In this document: in pieces, positions 17,007 to 27,599 of the stretch
How the letters are laid out: each line of letters starts with the position of its first letter
Numbering within the stretch: position 1 is the first letter of the stretch
Source of the DNA: Duganella aquatilis
GTDB lineage: Bacteria > Pseudomonadota > Gammaproteobacteria > Burkholderiales > Burkholderiaceae_D
Length of the DNA: 64,000 nt
Direction of reading: 5' to 3'
NCBI RefSeq assembly: GCF_009674565.1
Contig: NZ_WKJL01000002.1
Coordinates: forward strand, 186,001 to 250,000
Program-made: the position numbers and the translations under genes
Notes under the pieces: model-generated
The model's input: only the letters and a program-made list of their open reading frames with translations
Database searches by the model: none
Told to the model about the DNA's origin: nothing

Positions 17007-17027
17007 GCCCCGCGCTGCTGTTCCCCG

Positions 17028-17064
17028 ATTGCCGCTGGCGTTCGCGCCGGCGGCAATTTTTTTT
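17028..17064 (+). terminator. rpoH intrinsic terminator
   Basis: A 13-base stem with one G-T wobble (17028-17040 with 17045-17057), loop TTCG, followed by a run of eight Ts. A textbook rho-independent terminator 21 bases after the stop codon. Confidence 0.92.
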
Positions 17065-17161
17065 GGGCCATCGTTGAGCTAACGCTGAGGTCGTGCCGTT
17101 CGTGCGCCACGCCCATGGTCTTTTTGTTAAGCTTGCCTTCAATTGAGGCAAGAGGTCTGAG

Positions 17162-17647
17162 ATGAAAACAACAATATTACGGCAGCTGATCGTGCTGCCC
17201 TTGCTGGTGGCCTTGATGGCCACCCTGTACGCCTGCGGTTCCGCCAACGGCCGCGCCGCCGCGCCGGCGCATTTCACCACCACCTACACGCTGCGCCAGG
17301 GCGCCAGCGTCGACATCACGCCGGCGGCGGTGGCCGGCAGCAACGCCAGCATCGGCGCCGCCGCGCCCGTGCTGCGGCTGGACCGCGTCAACGACAGCCG
17401 CTGCCGCGCCGGCGCGGTGTGCGTGTGGGCCGGCTATATCAGCTTCAGCTTCGCGCTGTCGCATCCGGACGGCACGTCCAGCAACTTTGTGCTGTCGGAA
17501 AGCATGCCCAACGGCACCGCCACGGTGACACAGCATGGCCTGACCTTCACGCTGGCCGGCTTCGAACCGCAACAGGTGCCGGCGAAAAATGAGGCGCCGC
17601 CGGATTATCGGGTAAGCTTAAAGGTGAGCAACATAAACTCTCCTTGA
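17162..17647 (+). CDS. putative lipoprotein of unknown function
   Basis: A 161-residue protein with a lipoprotein signal (hydrophobic core, then L-Y-A-C with the lipidated cysteine at 25), so it is membrane-anchored facing the periplasm. The mature part has a N-D-S-R-C-R-A-G-A-V-C-V-W-A-G segment, a pattern I associate with a family of small uncharacterised bacterial lipoproteins. The two cysteines likely form a disulfide. An imperfect inverted repeat (CTTGCC at 17132-17137, GGCAAG at 17147-17152) lies just before the RBS AGAGG. The stop lies 11 bases before the ggt start, so the two may be co-transcribed. Confidence 0.8.
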   Translation: MKTTILRQLIVLPLLVALMATLYACGSANGRAAAPAHFTTTYTLRQGASVDITPAAVAGSNASIGAAAPVLRLDRVNDSRCRAGAVCVWAGYISFSFALSHPDGTSSNFVLSESMPNGTATVTQHGLTFTLAGFEPQQVPAKNEAPPDYRVSLKVSNINSP

Positions 17648-17658
17648 ACACGGCCCAC

Positions 17659-19422
17659 ATGACCCCGATCTCCCGTCCCGCCCGCACCGTTCTCGTTTCC
17701 TCCATTTTCCTTTCCCTGGCCCTGCCCGGCCTCAGCTTCGCCAAGACGCCGGTTGCCACCGGCACCGGCGGCGCTGTCGCCACCATCAGCGAACCCGCCT
17801 CGCAAGCCGCCATCGCCATCCTGAACAAGGGCGGCAACGCGGTGGATGCGGCTGTGGCGGCGGCCGCCACGCTGGGCGTGACCGATCCGTTCAGCTGCGG
17901 CATCGGCGGCGGCGGCCTGATGGTCATCTACCTGGCCAAGGACAAGCGCGTGATCACCATCGACCACCGCGAAACGGCGCCGGCCAGCTTCACGCCGACC
18001 GTGTTCCAGAAGGATGGCAAGGAGCTGGACTTTGAAACGGTGGTGGCCAGCGGCATGTCGGTCGGCGTGCCGGGCACGGTGCGCGGCTGGCACGAGGCGC
18101 TGGACCGCTACGGTTCGATGTCGTTCAAGCAGGTGCTGGCGCCGGCCATCGACGTCGCCACCAAGGGCTTCAAGGTCAGCGACAACTTCTCGCACCTGGT
18201 GCAGGGCAATGAAGCCAAGTTCGCCATGTTCCCCGCCACCGCCGCGCTGTACCTGAAGAACGGCAAGGCCATCCCGGCCGGCAGCACGCTGCGCAATCCG
18301 GACCTGGCCAGGGCTTACCGCGAACTGGGCGCCGGCGGCGTGAAAGCTTTCTACAGCGGCAAGATGGCGCGCGCCGTCGTCGACGCGGTCAACGCGCCGG
18401 CCACCGCGCCGGGCGTGCAGGTCAACCCCGGCAAGATGACGCTGGCCGATCTGGCCAACTACGAAGCGCGCCTGCGCCAGCCGGTGCACAGCACGTATCG
18501 CGGCTACGATTTATACGGCATGCCGCTGCCGAGCAGCGGCGGCATCGCCGTGGCCGAAGCGCTGAATATCCTGGAAGGCTACGACCTCAAGTCCATGCCG
18601 CGCGCCAAGGCCGAACACCTGTACCTGGAGGCGAGCCGCCTGGCCTTCGCCGACCGCAACGCCTACCTGGCCGATCCTGAATTCATCGACGCGCCGGTGG
18701 CCGGCCTGCTGAACAAGGACTATGCCGCGCGCCGCCGCGAACTGATCAATCCGGAACAGGCCAGCGCCCAGGCGCCGGCCGGCGATCCCTATCCGTTCCA
18801 GAACGACGTCAGCGTGCCGCTGCGTCCCAACGCCAACAAGCTGATCGCCGAAGGCGCGCACACCACCCACCTGACCGTGTCGGACAAGGACGGCAACATC
18901 GTCTCCTACACCTACACCATCGAGTCGTGGGGCGGCAGCGGCATCGTGGTGCCGGGCTACGGCTTCCTGCTGAATAACGAGATGACTGACTTCGACTTCT
19001 CCGGCCCGGCGCCCAACGTGCCGGAAGCCGGCAAGCGCCCGCGCAGCAGCATGTCGCCGACGCTGGCGTTCAGGAACGGCAAGCCGGCGTTCTCGATCGG
19101 CAGCCCTGGCGGCGCCACCATCATCACCACCGTGCTGCAGACCATCTTCAACTACGTCGACCTCGGCATGTCGATGCCGGACGCGGTGAACGCGCCGCGC
19201 CTGTCCGAGCGCAACGGCCTGGCCACCGATGTGGAGCCGGGCTTCGCCGCCAGCGCGCAGGCGCAGGCGCTGGAGAAAACCGGCCAGCACTGGAACAAGG
19301 ATGCGGAAGAAATCGGCGCCGCCAACGCGCTGGTGTTCAACCCGGACGGCACAGTGACGGCGGTCAGCGAAGGCCACCGCCACGGGATAGGCAGTGCGCT
19401 GGTGCAGAAGAGCGCTCACTAA
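17659..19422 (+). CDS. ggt: gamma-glutamyltransferase
   Basis: A 587-residue periplasmic Ntn-hydrolase precursor that cleaves glutathione and transfers gamma-glutamyl groups. A signal peptide (about residues 1-27) precedes the mature domain. The self-processing site is T-T-H (T402 as nucleophile), separating a large subunit from a small subunit of about 185 residues. Downstream blocks N-N-E-M-T-D-F and P-R-S-S-M-S-P-T fit the small-subunit active site, and G-S-P-G-G is also present. The ATG at 17659 is chosen over an in-frame TTG at 17644 that overlaps the lipoprotein stop. Confidence 0.95.
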   Translation: MTPISRPARTVLVSSIFLSLALPGLSFAKTPVATGTGGAVATISEPASQAAIAILNKGGNAVDAAVAAAATLGVTDPFSCGIGGGGLMVIYLAKDKRVITIDHRETAPASFTPTVFQKDGKELDFETVVASGMSVGVPGTVRGWHEALDRYGSMSFKQVLAPAIDVATKGFKVSDNFSHLVQGNEAKFAMFPATAALYLKNGKAIPAGSTLRNPDLARAYRELGAGGVKAFYSGKMARAVVDAVNAPATAPGVQVNPGKMTLADLANYEARLRQPVHSTYRGYDLYGMPLPSSGGIAVAEALNILEGYDLKSMPRAKAEHLYLEASRLAFADRNAYLADPEFIDAPVAGLLNKDYAARRRELINPEQASAQAPAGDPYPFQNDVSVPLRPNANKLIAEGAHTTHLTVSDKDGNIVSYTYTIESWGGSGIVVPGYGFLLNNEMTDFDFSGPAPNVPEAGKRPRSSMSPTLAFRNGKPAFSIGSPGGATIITTVLQTIFNYVDLGMSMPDAVNAPRLSERNGLATDVEPGFAASAQAQALEKTGQHWNKDAEEIGAANALVFNPDGTVTAVSEGHRHGIGSALVQKSAH

Positions 19423-19645
19423 GCAGTTCACGCATGACCCCCGCCGCCATCGCGCACGCCTGTGCGTGATGCGGCCCCGCGTCGGCGCCGAAGCCGAGGC
19501 AGCGGCTGACCGTGCGCACCAGCACCTCCATGTCCTCCGGACCGCTGCGCGCGTCTTCCGGTTCGCTCATCAGCGCCAGCACCGTATTGCCGATCAGGGT
19601 GGACGCCAACGATACATTGGCCAATGGCAGATCGTGGGGTTTCAT
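19364..19645 (-). CDS. small hypothetical protein
   Basis: A 93-residue predicted protein with a good RBS (GGAGG, 4 bases before the ATG). The composition is mixed, there is no signal peptide or membrane segment, and I recognise no domain. It overlaps the 3' end of ggt by 59 bases on the opposite strand, which lowers confidence. The N-terminal part, outside ggt, looks protein-like, while the C-terminal end is antisense to ggt. It is divergent from lepB. Confidence 0.5.
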   Translation of the reverse strand: MKPHDLPLANVSLASTLIGNTVLALMSEPEDARSGPEDMEVLVRTVSRCLGFGADAGPHHAQACAMAAGVMRELLSERSSAPAHCLSRGGGLR

Positions 19646-19735
19646 GAAGCCTCCGCGGCTAAGCCGTGATTAAGAATCTGCTCACAATATTAATACCGGC
19701 CACACGCCAACAACATCACTCACTTGGGGGAAGAC

Positions 19736-20413
19736 ATGAACAAATGGTTGCGCGCCAATAAAGGCTTTTTACTGTTCCTGGCGCTGTTCGGGATCTTCCG
19801 CACCGCCGTCGCCGACTGGAATCCGATTCCCTCGGGCTCCATGCATCCCAACCTGCTGGAGGGCGACGTGGTGTTCGTCAATCGCCTGGCTTACAACGTC
19901 AAGGTGCCGCTGACCGACATCGTCATCAGTCCGACCGGCGAGCCGCGGCGCGGCGACATCGTCACCTTCTCGTCGCCGCTCAACGGCACGCGCCTGATCA
20001 AGCGCGTGGTCGCCCTGCCCGGCGACCGCGTCGAAATGCGCAACGAAGAGTTGATCATCAACGGCCAGACCGCCGGCTACACCGCGCAGGGCCACGGCAT
20101 CGAAACCATCCACGGCATCGGCGACCTGGCCGCCGTGCGCGTCGACGAAGCGGTCGGCGAGAGCCGCCACACCATCCAGTTCCTGCCGCAGATCCAGGCG
20201 CGCCGCAATTTCGCCGCGCTGGTGGTGCCGCCCGGCCAGTACATGATGCTGGGCGATAACCGCGACAACAGCGAAGATTCGCGCTACATCGGCCTGGTGC
20301 CGCGTGCGCTGCTGATCGGCCGCGCCGAACGCGTGCTGGCCTCGGCCGACATCACCGGCAACTGGATGCCGCGCACCGAGCGCTTCGGCATGAGCCTCTA
20401 TCCAAAGCAATAA
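19736..20413 (+). CDS. lepB: signal peptidase I
   Basis: A 225-residue S26 serine peptidase that removes signal peptides at the outer face of the inner membrane. A single N-terminal hydrophobic segment (about residues 9-27) precedes the catalytic P-S-G-S-M (S35) and the lysine general base in L-I-K-R-V-V (K89). The C-terminal G-D-N-R-D-N-S-x-D-S-R box is canonical. It is shorter than E. coli LepB and has one rather than two transmembrane segments. It lies away from lepA and rnc, so it may be a second copy. GGGGGAAG precedes the chosen ATG. Confidence 0.93.
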   Translation: MNKWLRANKGFLLFLALFGIFRTAVADWNPIPSGSMHPNLLEGDVVFVNRLAYNVKVPLTDIVISPTGEPRRGDIVTFSSPLNGTRLIKRVVALPGDRVEMRNEELIINGQTAGYTAQGHGIETIHGIGDLAAVRVDEAVGESRHTIQFLPQIQARRNFAALVVPPGQYMMLGDNRDNSEDSRYIGLVPRALLIGRAERVLASADITGNWMPRTERFGMSLYPKQ

Positions 20414-20471
20414 AATCGGCGCCGGCGGTGTTATGATGATGTAGTAAATTCATAACATTTTCGGTGCAAAC

Positions 20472-21208
<737 letters not shown>

Positions 21209-21212
<4 letters not shown>

Positions 21213-23551
21213 CCGCGCTGCACACCATCTGGCTGATGACGCGCATGCGCCTGGCGCGCCAGCGCAATATGCTGTTCAACAACCTGTTCCGCTTCAAAAA
21301 GAAAAAGCCATGCGACACCAGCGGCGGCAAGCGCAGCAGCCTGTGGGTCCTGACGCTGGCGATGGTGACGATAATGTCGTTCTCCTTCGTCGTCATGTCG
21401 CACAACGTGGTGCTCAACATGCAATGCCAGCTGGACCAGGCCAGCGAATGCCGCTATGTCGACAAACAGGGCGAGCGCCACACCGAGCTGCACATCGCGG
21501 AAGAAGAACTGGCCACCGCGCCGTTTTCTCCGGCGCTGATGCGCGGCCTGACGATGGAAGTGACGATACTGCTGCTGGTCGCCGTGCTGCTCCCGCTGGG
21601 GAACAAGGAACTGGCGCAGCCGGACTGGGATCTGGAATGGCTGGTGACGATGCCGGTGTCGCGCGGCACGCTGCTATGGGGCCGCGTGCTGGAACGCAGC
21701 GCCAGCAACATCGCCGGCTGGTTCGCGCTGCTGCCGGCCTACGGCGTGATCGCCTGGTATTCCGGCTACGCGTGGAGCACGATTCCGATCGCGCTGCTGG
21801 CGGCCGCCGCGCTACTGCCGCTGGCGGCCATGCTGCACACGCTGGCCGATACGGGCCTGCGCATGTGGCTGCCCGCCGCGCAGCTGCGCAACCTGCAGGC
21901 GGTGACCGGCTTGCTGAATCTGCCGTTGATCTACTTCGTCATGGCGCTCGGCATGCCACAGGCGAACGGCTTCGCGATGAACTGGGCGCGCGCCGCGCCC
22001 GCCTGGGCCGGCTGGCTGCCGCCCGGCCTGGTGCTGCAGGCGATTCAGGCCCAGGACATCGGCCAGGTGGCGTCGCACGTGGCGCTGCTGCTGGCGGAAA
22101 TCGCCGTGACGATGTGGGCCGGCATGGCGCTGCTGCGCCATCAGCTGCGCCACGGCGTGGTCAATTCCGGCGCGCGCGAAAGCGTGCGCCGCGTGGCGCC
22201 GGCCGGTGTGGCGCAGCCGCGCTGGCTGGACGCGCTGCTGTCGCCGCTCAAGCGCCGCGAGCTGCGCCTGCTGAGCCGCGACCGCAACTTCCTGTTCCAG
22301 ACCTTGCTGCTGCCGGTGATCATCGTCGGCAGCCAGGTGGTCTTCAACGGCAAGCTCGATAGCATGGCAGAGCTGGGCGACCACCATCTGGTGGCTGCCT
22401 CCATCGCCTTCGGCATCGGCGTCTATGTGCTGATGCTGTCGGCCTTTCAGACGCTGAACAACGAAGGCCATGTCCTGTGGCTGCTGTACACCGTGCCGCG
22501 CTCCATCGAAAGCATGTTGAAGGAAAAGGCGCAGCTGTGGGGCACGCTGGCGCTGGCCTATCCGGCCATCGTGATCGGCATGAGCGCGTGGTACACCGCG
22601 TCGTTCGAATGGGAGCAGCTGGTGCTGGTGCTGATCGTCTTCGCCGGCATTCCGATCTACTCGATGATCGCCGTGTCGCTCGGCGTGTTTGCCTGCGATC
22701 CGCTGGCGGTGGAAGCGCGCGCCCGCGTGCGGCCCACCTACGTCTATCTCTACATGCTGCTGGCCAGCTTCTACACCTGGTCGATCTACAGCAATGTGTG
22801 GTCGCAAAAGCTGGTGGTGATGGTGCTGGTCGGCTCGATGGCGCTGGCGCTGTGGCAGAAAGCGCGCGACGCCCTGCCCTACCTGCTCGACCCGGCCGCC
22901 GCGCCGCCGTCGCGCGTCTCCACCGCCGACGGCCTGATCGCCGCCACCGCGTTCTTCATCCTGCAGGGCGTGCTCCTGCTCATCATCGGCAAGTCCGACC
23001 TGAAGGCCATGACCATCGCCTTCAGCATCTCCGGACTGACCATCTATGTGCTGATGCGCTACGTCTACTGGCGCAGCAAGGCGGCCGGCGTACCGGTGAT
23101 CCTGCGCGGCATCGACATCGGGGTATCGCTGCGCAGCGCCGCCATCGCCGCCGCTGTCGCCGGCGCGGTGGGACTCGGCTACCTGGCCGCGATCCAGCAT
23201 ACGGCGCTGTGGAACGAGATGCTGAAGTCGGCGCCCGCATCGGTGCTGGCCGGCAGCCGCGCCTGGATACTGGCGCTGGCCGTGGTGGCGGCGCCGCTGT
23301 GCGAGGAATTCATCTTCCGTGGTCTGATCTACGGCGGCCTGCGACGCTCGATGAAAGCGCCGCAGGCGATGGTGATGAGCGCGGCGGTGTTCGCGGTAGT
23401 CCATCCTCCGCTGTCGATGCTGCCGGTCTTCGTGCTGGGTCTATGCACGGCCTGGACCTACGAGCGCAGCAAAACCCTGCTGGCGCCGATGCTGGTCCAC
23501 GCCACCTACAACGCGGCCATTCTCAGCTCGCAGTTTTGGCAATCACCTTGA
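21209..23551 (+). CDS. ABC permease fused to a CPBP intramembrane protease
   Basis: A 780-residue membrane protein. The first roughly 570 residues form an ABC-2-like permease with many transmembrane helices and two similar halves. The C-terminal part (about 585-780) is a CPBP/CAAX-type protease-like domain. It has E-E-F-I-F-R (E699, E700, R704), a histidine in F-A-V-V-H (H732) and H-A-T-Y-N (H764, N768), the full set of family residues. The ATPase partner is the upstream gene (ATGA overlap). Such fusions suggest processing coupled to export, perhaps of a peptide, but no precursor gene is visible. The end overlaps the convergent Rid gene by 29 bases. Confidence 0.88.
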
Positions 23552-23915
23552 TCTCGAAATCGAAACCATACAGCCAGGTGACGCCGACAGCGGTCACGTT
23601 CGGATAAGGCGCCTCACCCCAGAACTCGGGAACGACGGACCAGATGCGTTCGAACCGCGATGCGGGATCGACGATGAAGACGGTGACGTCGACCACATCG
23701 TCAAAGCTGCTGCCGGCCGCCGCCAGGATCGCGTTCAGGTTCTGGAACGCCAGGCGTACCTGCGCCTCCAGTTCAGGCTCCGGCGAGCCGTCGGGCAGGC
23801 TGCCGACCTGCCCTGACACAAACAGAAAACCGTTGGAACGGACGGCCGGCGAATAACGGTTGCGCTCATACAGCTCCTGGCGGCCCGGGGGAAATACAAC
23901 GTCGCGTGCGGACAT
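23523..23915 (-). CDS. Rid (YjgF/YER057c/UK114) family protein
   Basis: A 130-residue protein of Rid-family length and fold, with F-V-S-G-Q-V and a Q-x-x-x-A-F-Q-N-L-N-A-I-L helix. RidA deaminates reactive enamine/imine intermediates using a conserved arginine near the C terminus. Here the corresponding segment reads V-T-W-L-Y-G-F-D-F-E-I-K, without that arginine. It is therefore probably not a classical RidA but another Rid subgroup of unknown activity. AAGGAG lies well placed before the ATG at 23913-23915. It is divergent from a LysR gene that may control it. Confidence 0.87.
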   Translation of the reverse strand: MSARDVVFPPGRQELYERNRYSPAVRSNGFLFVSGQVGSLPDGSPEPELEAQVRLAFQNLNAILAAAGSSFDDVVDVTVFIVDPASRFERIWSVVPEFWGEAPYPNVTAVGVTWLYGFDFEIKVIAKTAS

Positions 23916-23998
23916 GAACAACTCCTTGGTGAGGTGATGGAATGCCGCCACTGTAGAAGCCTGACGCCCGGCGATAAACAGGCAAGACGTACAATGAC

Positions 23999-24017
23999 TG
24001 TTTGGCGATCCCAAACA
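23999..24017. promoter_or_regulatory. candidate operator, TGTTTGG inverted repeat
   Basis: TGTTTGG-CGATC-CCAAACA, perfect 7-base arms, ends 8 bases before the LysR start codon. It follows a TACAAT -10 box (23990-23995). The position suggests autoregulation by the LysR protein, perhaps with the divergent Rid gene. Confidence 0.5.
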
Positions 24018-24025
24018 ATCAATCC

Positions 24026-24925
24026 ATGGACAGATTCGACACCCTGCTGGCCTTTGTGCGCGTGGTGGAGGCGGGCAGCTTCACCAAGGCGGCGCAGACG
24101 CTCCACATGAGCAAGACGACGGTATCGCAGCTGGTGCAGCAGCTGGAAACGCGCCTGCGCGTCAAGCTGCTGAACCGCACCACGCGGCAGGTCAAGGTGA
24201 CGCCGGAAGGCGCCGCCTACTACGAGCGCGTGGTGCGCGTGCTCGGCGACCTGGAAGATGCGGACGATGTCCTCGCCGGCGATCTGGCGACGCCGCGCGG
24301 ACGGCTGCGCGTGGATGTTCCCAGCCCTTTCGCGAGGATGGTGCTGATGCCGGCGCTACCCGATTTCCATCGGCGCTATCCGGAGATTCAGATCATCATG
24401 GGCGTCAGCGACCGTAATGTCGACGTCATCGGCGACAACGTCGACTGCGTGCTGCGCGGCGGAGAGATCACCGTACCATCGCTGGTCGCACGGCGCGTCA
24501 CCGACCTGCAGCTGGGCGCCTACGCGGCGCCGGACTATCTGCTTGACGCGGGAACGCCCGCGCATCCGGCCGCGCTGGATGAAGCGCCGCATCGCATCGT
24601 CGGCTACCTGCGCTCCAGTAGCGGCACGATCGCGGCGATGCAACTGCGGCGCGGAGAAGAATCAGTGGAATTGAAAGGCCGCTACGTCGTCGCGGCGGAC
24701 GACGGCAATGCCTATCTTGCGGCCGGACTGGCCGGCATGGGCGTGCTCTGGCTGCCGCATTACATGGCCAAGCCGCACGTGACCAGCGGCGAGCTGGCGC
24801 CGCTGTTCCAGGACTGGCGCATCGACCCGATGCCCTTATACCTCGCCTATCCGCAGAATCGCCACCTCAGCGCCAAGCTGCGGGTGTTCATCGCGTGGAT
24901 AGACGAGTTGATGGCGACGTTTTAG
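24026..24925 (+). CDS. LysR family transcriptional regulator
   Basis: A 299-residue regulator with an N-terminal winged helix-turn-helix (F-V-R-V-V-E-A-G-S-F-T-K-A-A, residues about 11-24, then T-V-S-Q-L-V-Q-Q-L-E). A LysR substrate-binding domain follows. It is divergent from the Rid gene and overlaps the convergent uronate dehydrogenase gene by 4 bases at the 3' end. Whether it controls the Rid gene or pectin genes is not evident; the divergent position favours the Rid gene. The ATG at 24026 is the start that fits the family N terminus. Confidence 0.92.
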   Translation: MDRFDTLLAFVRVVEAGSFTKAAQTLHMSKTTVSQLVQQLETRLRVKLLNRTTRQVKVTPEGAAYYERVVRVLGDLEDADDVLAGDLATPRGRLRVDVPSPFARMVLMPALPDFHRRYPEIQIIMGVSDRNVDVIGDNVDCVLRGGEITVPSLVARRVTDLQLGAYAAPDYLLDAGTPAHPAALDEAPHRIVGYLRSSSGTIAAMQLRRGEESVELKGRYVVAADDGNAYLAAGLAGMGVLWLPHYMAKPHVTSGELAPLFQDWRIDPMPLYLAYPQNRHLSAKLRVFIAWIDELMATF

Positions 24926-25728
24926 TCCTTGTAGCGGATCTCGGCCAGCGCGAAAGCGCCGCCGTGGTAAGTCACCGACGCATTGGTATCGGGATACTGC
25001 CCGCTGTCCGGGAAGCTGGCGTCGAACTGCGACGAGCTGTCCTTCGGCTTGTAGCCCAGGTGCGAGGCCTTGCTGTTGTCCCACCACGCCACATCGTTGT
25101 TCGACATGCCGAACAACACGGTGAAGCCGACGCGCGTGGCGAACAGCGAGCGATGCAGCGCCTCCACCAGATCGTCGTAGCTCAGCCACGTCACCATCAT
25201 GCGGCGGTCCTTCGGCTCCGGGAACGAGGAGCCGATGCGCAGGCTGACAGTCTCCAGGCCGACACGGTCCCAGTAATAGCTGGCCAGCTGCTCGCCGAAG
25301 CACTTGCTGACGCCATAGAACGAATCCGGACGGGTCGGCGCGGTGGCGTCGATGTAGTCGGTGTTGCGGTAGAAGCCCACCGTGTGGTTCGAGCTGGCGA
25401 AGATGATGCGCTTGACGCCATGCTTGTGCGCCGCCTCGTAGATATTGGCAGTGCCCAGGATATTGGCCTGCATGATGTTCTCGAAGGTGTTCTCGGTCGA
25501 GATGCCGCCGAAGTGCAGCACCGCCTCCACGCCCTCCATCATCCGCATGACGGCTGCCTTGTCGGCCAGGTCGCACTGGACGATTTCCTCGCCCTCGCGC
25601 GCCTCGCCCATGTCGGCGATATCGGACAGCACCACCACATCGGCCCAAGGCTTGATGCGGTCGCGCAGAATCTGGCCGAGGCCGCCGGCGGCGCCGGTCA
25701 GCAGCAGTCGTTTGAATGGTTTTGCCAT
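24922..25728 (-). CDS. udh: uronate dehydrogenase
   Basis: A 268-residue NAD-dependent short-chain dehydrogenase/epimerase family enzyme. The cofactor motif is G-A-A-G-G-L-G (residues 12-18) and the catalytic Y-x-x-x-K is Y138/K142, with serines at F-A-S-S-N. Length and motifs match bacterial uronate dehydrogenases that oxidise D-galacturonate or D-glucuronate to the aldarolactone. It follows the galactarate dehydratase gene by 23 bases on the same strand, which supports this substrate strongly. This is step 1 of the oxidative uronate pathway. Confidence 0.9.
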   Translation of the reverse strand: MAKPFKRLLLTGAAGGLGQILRDRIKPWADVVVLSDIADMGEAREGEEIVQCDLADKAAVMRMMEGVEAVLHFGGISTENTFENIMQANILGTANIYEAAHKHGVKRIIFASSNHTVGFYRNTDYIDATAPTRPDSFYGVSKCFGEQLASYYWDRVGLETVSLRIGSSFPEPKDRRMMVTWLSYDDLVEALHRSLFATRVGFTVLFGMSNNDVAWWDNSKASHLGYKPKDSSSQFDASFPDSGQYPDTNASVTYHGGAFALAEIRYKD

Positions 25729-25751
25729 GCTTGTCTCCGTTGTTTTATTTT

Positions 25752-27317
25752 TTACGTCACTGGGGCCGGGTTGAACAGCACCAGTGCGTTATGCAGCTTC
25801 CATTTTTCGGCCCACGTCTCTTTGCCGCTGGCGACGTCCAGCAGCATCTGGAACATCTCCCAGCCGACATCGGCGATGGTGGCTTCGCCGCTGGCGATGC
25901 GGCCGGCGTTGATGTCCATCAGATCGTGCCAGCGGTTGGCCAGATCGTTGCGGGTGGCGACTTTAATCACCGGCACTTCGGCCAGGCCGTACGGCGTACC
26001 GCGGCCGGTGGTGAAGATGTGGACGTTCATGCCGGCCGCCAGCTGCAGCGTGCCGCAAATGAAATCGCTGGCCGGCGTGGCGGCGTAGATCAGGCCTTTT
26101 TGCGTCAGCTTTTCGCCCGGCGACAGCACGCCCGAAATCGGCGCACTGCCCGACTTGACGATCGAACCCATGGCCTTCTCGACGATGTTCGACAGGCCGC
26201 CCTTCTTGTTGCCCGGCGTGGTGTTGGCGCTGCGGTCAACGCCGCCGCGCGTCAGGTATTCGTCGTACCAGGCCATCTCGCGGATCATGGCGTCGGCCAC
26301 TTCCGGCGACGAGGCGCGCGAGGTCAGCTGGTCGATGCCGTCGCGCACTTCGGTCACTTCCGAGAACATCACGGTGGCGCCGGCGCGCACCAGCAGGTCG
26401 GTGGCGAAGCCCACCGCCGGATTGGCGGTGACGCCGGAGAAGGCGTCGCTGCCGCCACATTGCACGCCCACCACCAGCTCCGAGGCCGGCACGGTTTCGC
26501 GCTGGCGCTTGTTCAGCTCCGCCAGGTTTTTCTCGGCCTGCTTCATGATCGAATCGATCATCGACATGAAGCCGACGTGCTGCGCATCCTGCAGGCAGAC
26601 CAGGCCGGGATCGGCGCCGCCGGCGTTCTGGATCGGGATCGAGCCTTTCGGGAACAAGCGCGTCGGCTGCAGCTTTTCGCACCCGAGGCTGACGACCATG
26701 GCCTGGCCGCCGAAGTTAGGGTTCAGCGCGATGTTGCGGATGGTGCGGATCGGGATCGGCGCGCCCGGCGCTTCGATCGCCACGCCGCAGCCGTAGGTGT
26801 GTTCCAGGCCCACCACGTCGTCGACGTTCGGGTACTTCGGCAGCAGTTCTCTCTTGATACGCTCGACCGCGAATTCCACCACGCCCGACACGCACTGCAC
26901 GGTGGTGGTAATGGCCAGGATGTTACGCGTGCCGACGCTGCCGTCCGGATTGCGGAAGCCCTGGAAAGTGTAGCCCTCCAGCGGTTCCAGCGGACCTGGC
27001 AGGCGGGTCGAGACCGGCAGGCCGGTCAGCTCGCGCGCCGGCGGCATCTCGACATTGTGCTCGGCCAGCCAGCTGCCGGCCGGCAGGTCTTTCGACGCGT
27101 AGCCGATGGTGACGTTGTAGCGGATCACGTGGTCGCCCTGTTTCAGGTCGCGTAGCGCCACCTTGTGGCCTTGCGGGACCGCTTCCAGCAGCGTCAAGCC
27201 GCTGGGGAACACGGCGCCGGCGGGCAAGCCGCCGTCGTTGACGACAATCGCGACGTTATCGTTGTCGTGCATGAGGATATAGCGCGGCGTGTTATTGGCG
27301 CTCGTCGGTGTCGTCAT
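25752..27317 (-). CDS. garD: galactarate dehydratase
   Basis: A 521-residue member of the UxaA/GarD dehydratase family. A short N-terminal SAF-like domain (about 1-95) with D-N-V-A-I-V is followed by the large catalytic domain with cysteine-containing blocks V-E-H/E-H-T-Y-G-C-G and [10 protein letters not shown]. It dehydrates galactarate (mucate) to 5-keto-4-deoxyglucarate. It is first in an operon with udh, and a GntR-type operator lies 33 bases upstream. Altronate dehydratase is a relative, but the udh partner and downstream kdgD favour galactarate. Confidence 0.9.
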   Translation of the reverse strand: MTTPTSANNTPRYILMHDNDNVAIVVNDGGLPAGAVFPSGLTLLEAVPQGHKVALRDLKQGDHVIRYNVTIGYASKDLPAGSWLAEHNVEMPPARELTGLPVSTRLPGPLEPLEGYTFQGFRNPDGSVGTRNILAITTTVQCVSGVVEFAVERIKRELLPKYPNVDDVVGLEHTYGCGVAIEAPGAPIPIRTIRNIALNPNFGGQAMVVSLGCEKLQPTRLFPKGSIPIQNAGGADPGLVCLQDAQHVGFMSMIDSIMKQAEKNLAELNKRQRETVPASELVVGVQCGGSDAFSGVTANPAVGFATDLLVRAGATVMFSEVTEVRDGIDQLTSRASSPEVADAMIREMAWYDEYLTRGGVDRSANTTPGNKKGGLSNIVEKAMGSIVKSGSAPISGVLSPGEKLTQKGLIYAATPASDFICGTLQLAAGMNVHIFTTGRGTPYGLAEVPVIKVATRNDLANRWHDLMDINAGRIASGEATIADVGWEMFQMLLDVASGKETWAEKWKLHNALVLFNPAPVT

Positions 27318-27349
27318 CTGGCATTCCTACGTTGTTTTTTGGTCTCGTA

Positions 27350-27366
27350 AAGTGGTCTGACCACTT
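27350..27366. promoter_or_regulatory. GntR operator upstream of garD
   Basis: AAGTGGTC-T-GACCACTT is a perfect palindrome with 8-base arms. Its core TGGTCTGACCA is found again at 27529. The core resembles operators of FCD-type GntR proteins (TGGT-N3-ACCA). Confidence 0.75.
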
Positions 27367-27528
27367 CTGTTATTGGCCGGCCAGCTCTGGGATTGTGGCC
27401 TGAGCGCCACAGTCTGGAGACCGCATGTTTCCTGGGGAATTTACCATGTAAACATGGGGCGCAGATGGCCGCTCGATGAATTCAGTATGCCAGTTTAAAA
27501 TTAATTTGGCTAGTCCACATTGCGTATT

Positions 27529-27558
27529 TGGTCTGACCACCTTAGAATGGCCTGACCA
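27529..27558. promoter_or_regulatory. tandem GntR operators upstream of the regulator gene
   Basis: TGGTCTGACCA (27529-27539) and TGGCCTGACCA (27548-27558), centres 19 bases apart. They lie 42-71 bases before the GntR start codon. With the site at 27350 they frame the divergent garD/gntR promoter region and imply autoregulation. Confidence 0.72.
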
Positions 27559-27599
27559 GATGGCAAATAAATAAGCCACAGATAACGACGAGACAAGCA

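Noticed and set aside
19394-19669. A 91-codon plus-strand frame between ggt and lepB
   Set aside because: The minus-strand frame at 19364-19645 has a clear RBS and better composition; the plus frame is its shadow.
25752-27317. Altronate dehydratase (UxaA) as the product
   Set aside because: Same superfamily, but the udh partner, the kdgD and semialdehyde dehydrogenase genes, and the absence of uxaB/uxaC favour galactarate dehydratase.
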